Assembly: GCF_000002235.5 (NCBI RefSeq)
Contig: NW_022145611.1
Span: 12,605,382 to 12,669,381 of the forward strand
Direction: 5' to 3'
Origin: Strongylocentrotus purpuratus
Taxonomy: Eukaryota; Echinodermata; Echinoidea; Camarodonta; Strongylocentrotidae
DNA length: 64,000 bases
Positions 61,501 to 64,000 of the stretch are shown here, one piece after another. The notes under the pieces were generated by a model. That model was not told where the DNA came from and did no database searches. It saw only the letters and a program-made list of their open reading frames with translations. Numbering within the stretch: the stretch's first letter is position 1; each line of letters begins with the position of its first letter. A program made the translations under genes and the position numbers.

Positions 61501-63060
61501 TTTGTGAAATAATGAAAAACTGAGTGTCAAATTTGAAAGAACATAATATTTAGATGACAAAATCATCTTTGTTTGATCAAAATCGGTTCAGAGACGGCTG
61601 AAATATAACGATTTCTAATACTTGTGTTCCACCACAAATATTAGATATGTTGAAAAATTTGAAAAAAACCGAAATAACGCCTTTTACGTTATTTCAGCCA
61701 ATGCCGATGTTGACTTTTTGTTGGCATTTTCGTGTTACAATTACAATTACTATTTTAAAGTGGAGCTGAATTGGTATGATCGTATTGGCTAAATTTCACA
61801 CATTTTGGGGTCTAAAATTACCTTCATAGCAATTTTAGGTTCTTAAAGGGCACTATAAATGTGATGAATAAGAGCAATAACCATGCACTTTGAAGGCATT
61901 TGCAGTCTGAAAACAGAACTCAACTATCCCTTTAAGTGATTCTAGGTATGAGGATGCAATATTATGCTTGGAAATCACTATCTCACTCCACTATTTAAGT
62001 CTTTACTCAGATACATGTGGGTTCCTTCTGTTAGTGGGATACCAAGAATGTCATAAAGTGGGTCCCTAATTTATGTAATTACCCAAATACACCAGTTTAC
62101 GGTTATGTGTGCCATTTTAATTTACAAGTAAACAAACCAAATGACCTCTAGAGGTCAGTGGTTTATGCGTAAATTAAGATTGTGCCCATGCAAAGTATGA
62201 TGACATCACTGCCTGCGCGCTGCGTTGTGCGCTCACATCATAATTTGCATGGGCGCAATCTTAATTTATGCATGCGCACTGATGTAACCGTAAATTGGTG
62301 TATAGAGTTAGAATTTCTAATAAGGAATTGAATTACTGTACTTCAAGAGTTTGTGTAAAGACATGACAATGACTTTAGGGCTCCCAACACTTTAGAGGGG
62401 CTTTAAAATTCCATTGGATTGACAATAAATAAACAAATGATGAGGGGGTTAAATAATAATATAATGTGGGTTAGATTGTAGACTATACCACCACACTAAA
62501 AATATATTTAGATTTAGATGTCATTCTTGTTGAATACAAGATCATTCTCTACTCCCCGACTCAAAATGTAATCCGATATTTTACATTGTGCCTTCTCATG
62601 CATATCTCCTCTCTAATGCACATTTCTCTTTCCTCATCTTCTTCTCAACCCCTCATGCAGCTCATCATTTTCTATTATTTTCTGTACCCCCGATCTCTCA
62701 CTTCTTTTTTGGCATTGTCTACTCTGTTTTATGACTTGTGTTCTTCTATCTTTGTCATGTAAAGTACCGTCTTGTTCTCGTTCCCCTCCCCCCCCCCCCC
62801 CCCAAGTATCATTTGGTGTTCATACTTGTACAAGCATTGCTTTTTAGTAGACCCCCTCTGTTTCCAAAATATATTTCTACATTTGTTGTAAATGTTTATA
62901 ATTAATTTGTAATGTTTTGTAAGAAAGCAAAGATATTTTGAATTTTGCAACCCCATAGTTGTTCTAACACTGTATTTTTCTTTGTTTATATTCCCAATAC
63001 AGAACGCTGTCTGAAGAAGAAATTGATGGTCACTTAGTGGCCATAGCAGAGAAGGATTAA
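52555..63060 (+). CDS. PSMA6: Proteasome subunit alpha type-6 (PSMA6), complete
   Basis: Seven coding exons with GT-AG introns: 52555-52630, 54851-54945, 57793-57874, 58912-59067, 59470-59648, 61290-61384 and 63003-63060. They total 741 nt, 246 residues plus stop, matching the human length. The start [16 protein letters not shown] leads into the alpha-type signature around [14 protein letters not shown]. Later landmarks are [53 protein letters not shown] and [14 protein letters not shown]. Alpha subunits form the outer rings of the 20S proteasome, gate substrate entry and have no catalytic Thr. The last residues are LVAIAEKD. The identification rests on clear similarity to human PSMA6 throughout. 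The introns contain a SINE and several MITEs. Confidence 0.97.
54634..54800 (+). mobile_element. tRNA-derived SINE in PSMA6 intron 1
   Basis: It has a tRNA-like head with an A-box-like 'tacctcagtcggtagag' and a B-box 'ggttcaaaagc', then a body with 'gtgccctttggtaaggca' and 'accaggtcccttgg', and ends near 'cttacttacaagca' before a T run. The layout is that of RNA polymerase III-derived SINEs. The body motif is one I associate with echinoderm and other marine invertebrate SINEs. Confidence 0.75.
55599..56183. mobile_element. MITE-like element in PSMA6 intron 2
   Basis: Ends GGTGCGTTTATCA and TGATAAACGCACC are exact complements, 585 bp apart. 'tggtgataaac' near 55648 adds an internal copy of the end. 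No transposase. Target duplication not resolved. Confidence 0.55.
57135..57343. mobile_element. Palindromic MITE in PSMA6 intron 2
   Basis: Ends CCTTTGTGAAGTGTCTC and, on the minus strand, CCTTTGTAAAGTGCCTC. Internal 'aatagtcagaat' pairs with 'attctgactatt'. A second, partial copy of the family is at 60025-60131. Confidence 0.65.
60025..60131. repeat. Partial copy of the 57135 MITE family in PSMA6 intron 5
   Basis: It shares, in inverted orientation, 'gtttgtcctacctagcagcaac' type sequence with the centre of the 57135 copy, and ends with 'gaggcacttcacaaag'. Confidence 0.55.
60465..60775. repeat. Interspersed repeat in PSMA6 intron 5
   Basis: It starts 'ttcgggttgtccatctg', contains 'ctcgtgatcgcgttatctc' and 'ccaaggtcaaagg', and ends 'ggcggaggcatt' plus 'catctagtta'. 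I associate this set of phrases with a widespread animal interspersed repeat, but the family was not searched. Confidence 0.5.
61454..61931. mobile_element. TTAA-flanked MITE in PSMA6 intron 6, 478 bp
   Basis: TTAA at 61450-61453 and 61932-61935 encloses ends AGGGATAGTTGAGTT and AACTCAACTATCCCT, perfect inverted repeats of 15 bp. Same target and AGGG start as 27357-27896, so the same superfamily (Kolobok/piggyBac type). Confidence 0.8.
62090..62300. mobile_element. TA-flanked palindromic MITE in PSMA6 intron 6, 211 bp
   Basis: TA on both sides, ends CACCAGTTTACGGTTA and, on the minus strand, CACCAATTTACGGTTA. The interior pairs over more than 50 bp ('aagattgtgcccatgca' with 'tgcatgggcgcaatctt'). 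A TA target and these ends point to the Tc1/mariner group, non-autonomous. Confidence 0.75.
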
Positions 63061-63587
63061 CCAGGGAGTCCAGTAACATGATTATTCCAATTCTGTGTCA
63101 GGATTTCAAAGGCAGAGGTCATTCCAAAAACACAAAATTTCGCATTAACCATCTTTAAAAAAAACATGGAACCACTGTTGTAATGAGCCAATAGAAAGGC
63201 CTTATATCAGATAGTGGCATCTGCCTTTGAAAATCCCACTTTTGTACATTAGTTTGATACTTTCTGTTAACAACACCGACATAGCCAGTGTTGATAAATG
63301 TGTGTATTGTCTGTACTTCTCAGTTAAAAGAGAATCGATCATTATTAATTCTCAATACCGGTACGTTGCCATTGGGTTAAATATGACAATTTTTAGAATT
63401 AAATTCTCTGCTTTCGCCATGATTCAAATCTCCTATAAAGCTGTTTCTTGCAGTAATGACCCATACACTGTACGGGTCAAAAGTCAGCTACGAACGGTTA
63501 TCATTCATATTTATCTGATAAACATGCTAGGATTTCAGCAAGTGTTGGTATTTACAAAATACAAACCCCATATGAAAGATTACATTT

Positions 63588-63593
63588 AATAAA
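63588..63593 (+). terminator. Candidate PSMA6 polyadenylation signal
   Basis: AATAAA 528 bp beyond the stop codon. A second AATAAA lies at 63780-63785, so two 3' ends are possible. Confidence 0.55.
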
Positions 63594-63785
63594 CATCACA
63601 TTGGCGCCTGTTCTACCAAGTGTAGATTGATTTTCAAAGTAATTAGAAAAAATTGTATCCTTTTATTAATCCAAAACTAGCTACAACTACTATAAACCAA
63701 AAAGATCTGTGAATACCAACACACTTGCAGATCCTATGACAATGTGTATATCCCTGTTTTTTTTGTTTAAATATACGTGAATAAA

Positions 63786-64000
63786 AACAGACAGACCAGT
63801 GTTTGAATTATTCTTTTTCTCATTCACAAAGCACAAATGGATATCATCATCAACCACATTTCACAACGTCATTGTTAGATTTGTATTTTATACATTATTG
63901 TCACTACTACATATCATACAACGGTGCTAAACATGAGGAAGCATGTTCATTTCAAAGATTTCTCTTATCTAACCCTACGTGTGCTGACAGGAGAAGAAAA
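63786..64000. other. Downstream of PSMA6, nothing recognised
   Basis: AT-rich sequence past the polyadenylation signals. No gene or repeat recognised. Confidence 0.4.

Overview
The window is animal nuclear DNA, most likely from a marine deuterostome such as a sea urchin or another echinoderm. Its genes are split by GT-AG introns. It carries a tRNA-derived SINE, many short inverted-repeat DNA transposons, dozens of long poly(G)/poly(C) tracts and several kilobase-scale satellites. The PSMA6 protein is clearly metazoan. The echinoderm placement is an inference from the repeat style (a SINE body with a 'gtgccctttggtaaggca' type block, frequent 'tacatgta'), not a proven identification.

Three genes can be supported. 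(1) The left edge (1-898, minus) holds the 5' coding exon of a serine-rich protein that runs off the window: 299 codons stay open from an ATG at 898. (2) 28909-30570 (minus) is a short single-domain asparaginase of 170 residues in three exons, with a phase-compatible extra first exon at 32388-32433. (3) 52555-63060 (plus) is the complete proteasome alpha subunit PSMA6 in seven coding exons, 246 residues, the same length as the human protein. An orphan candidate exon encoding one membrane helix lies at 15584-15691 (minus).

The rest is repeats. 3957-4944 is a hAT-like element with a perfect 8-bp target duplication and an internal 191-bp tandem repeat. 7062-8304 is a tandem duplication of about 640 bp. 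9750-15012 is a composite satellite. 16598-16996 is a triplet minisatellite. 18.7-21.3 kb and 36.3-41.0 kb hold G/C-rich mobile elements. A 75-bp satellite lies in opposite orientations at 34.9-36.0 and 42.9-46.9 kb, each copy next to a matching flank, which makes a 12.9-kb inverted structure. Directly beside it, 47372-52427 is a 5.06-kb fold-back element with arms of about 1.5 kb. It ends 127 bp before the PSMA6 start codon. PSMA6 introns carry a SINE and several small DNA transposons.

The genes show no functional link: PSMA6 is core protein-degradation machinery and the asparaginase is a small hydrolase. They are divergently transcribed and about 20 kb of repeats lies between them. Coordinates and splice sites were read by eye and no database search was possible.
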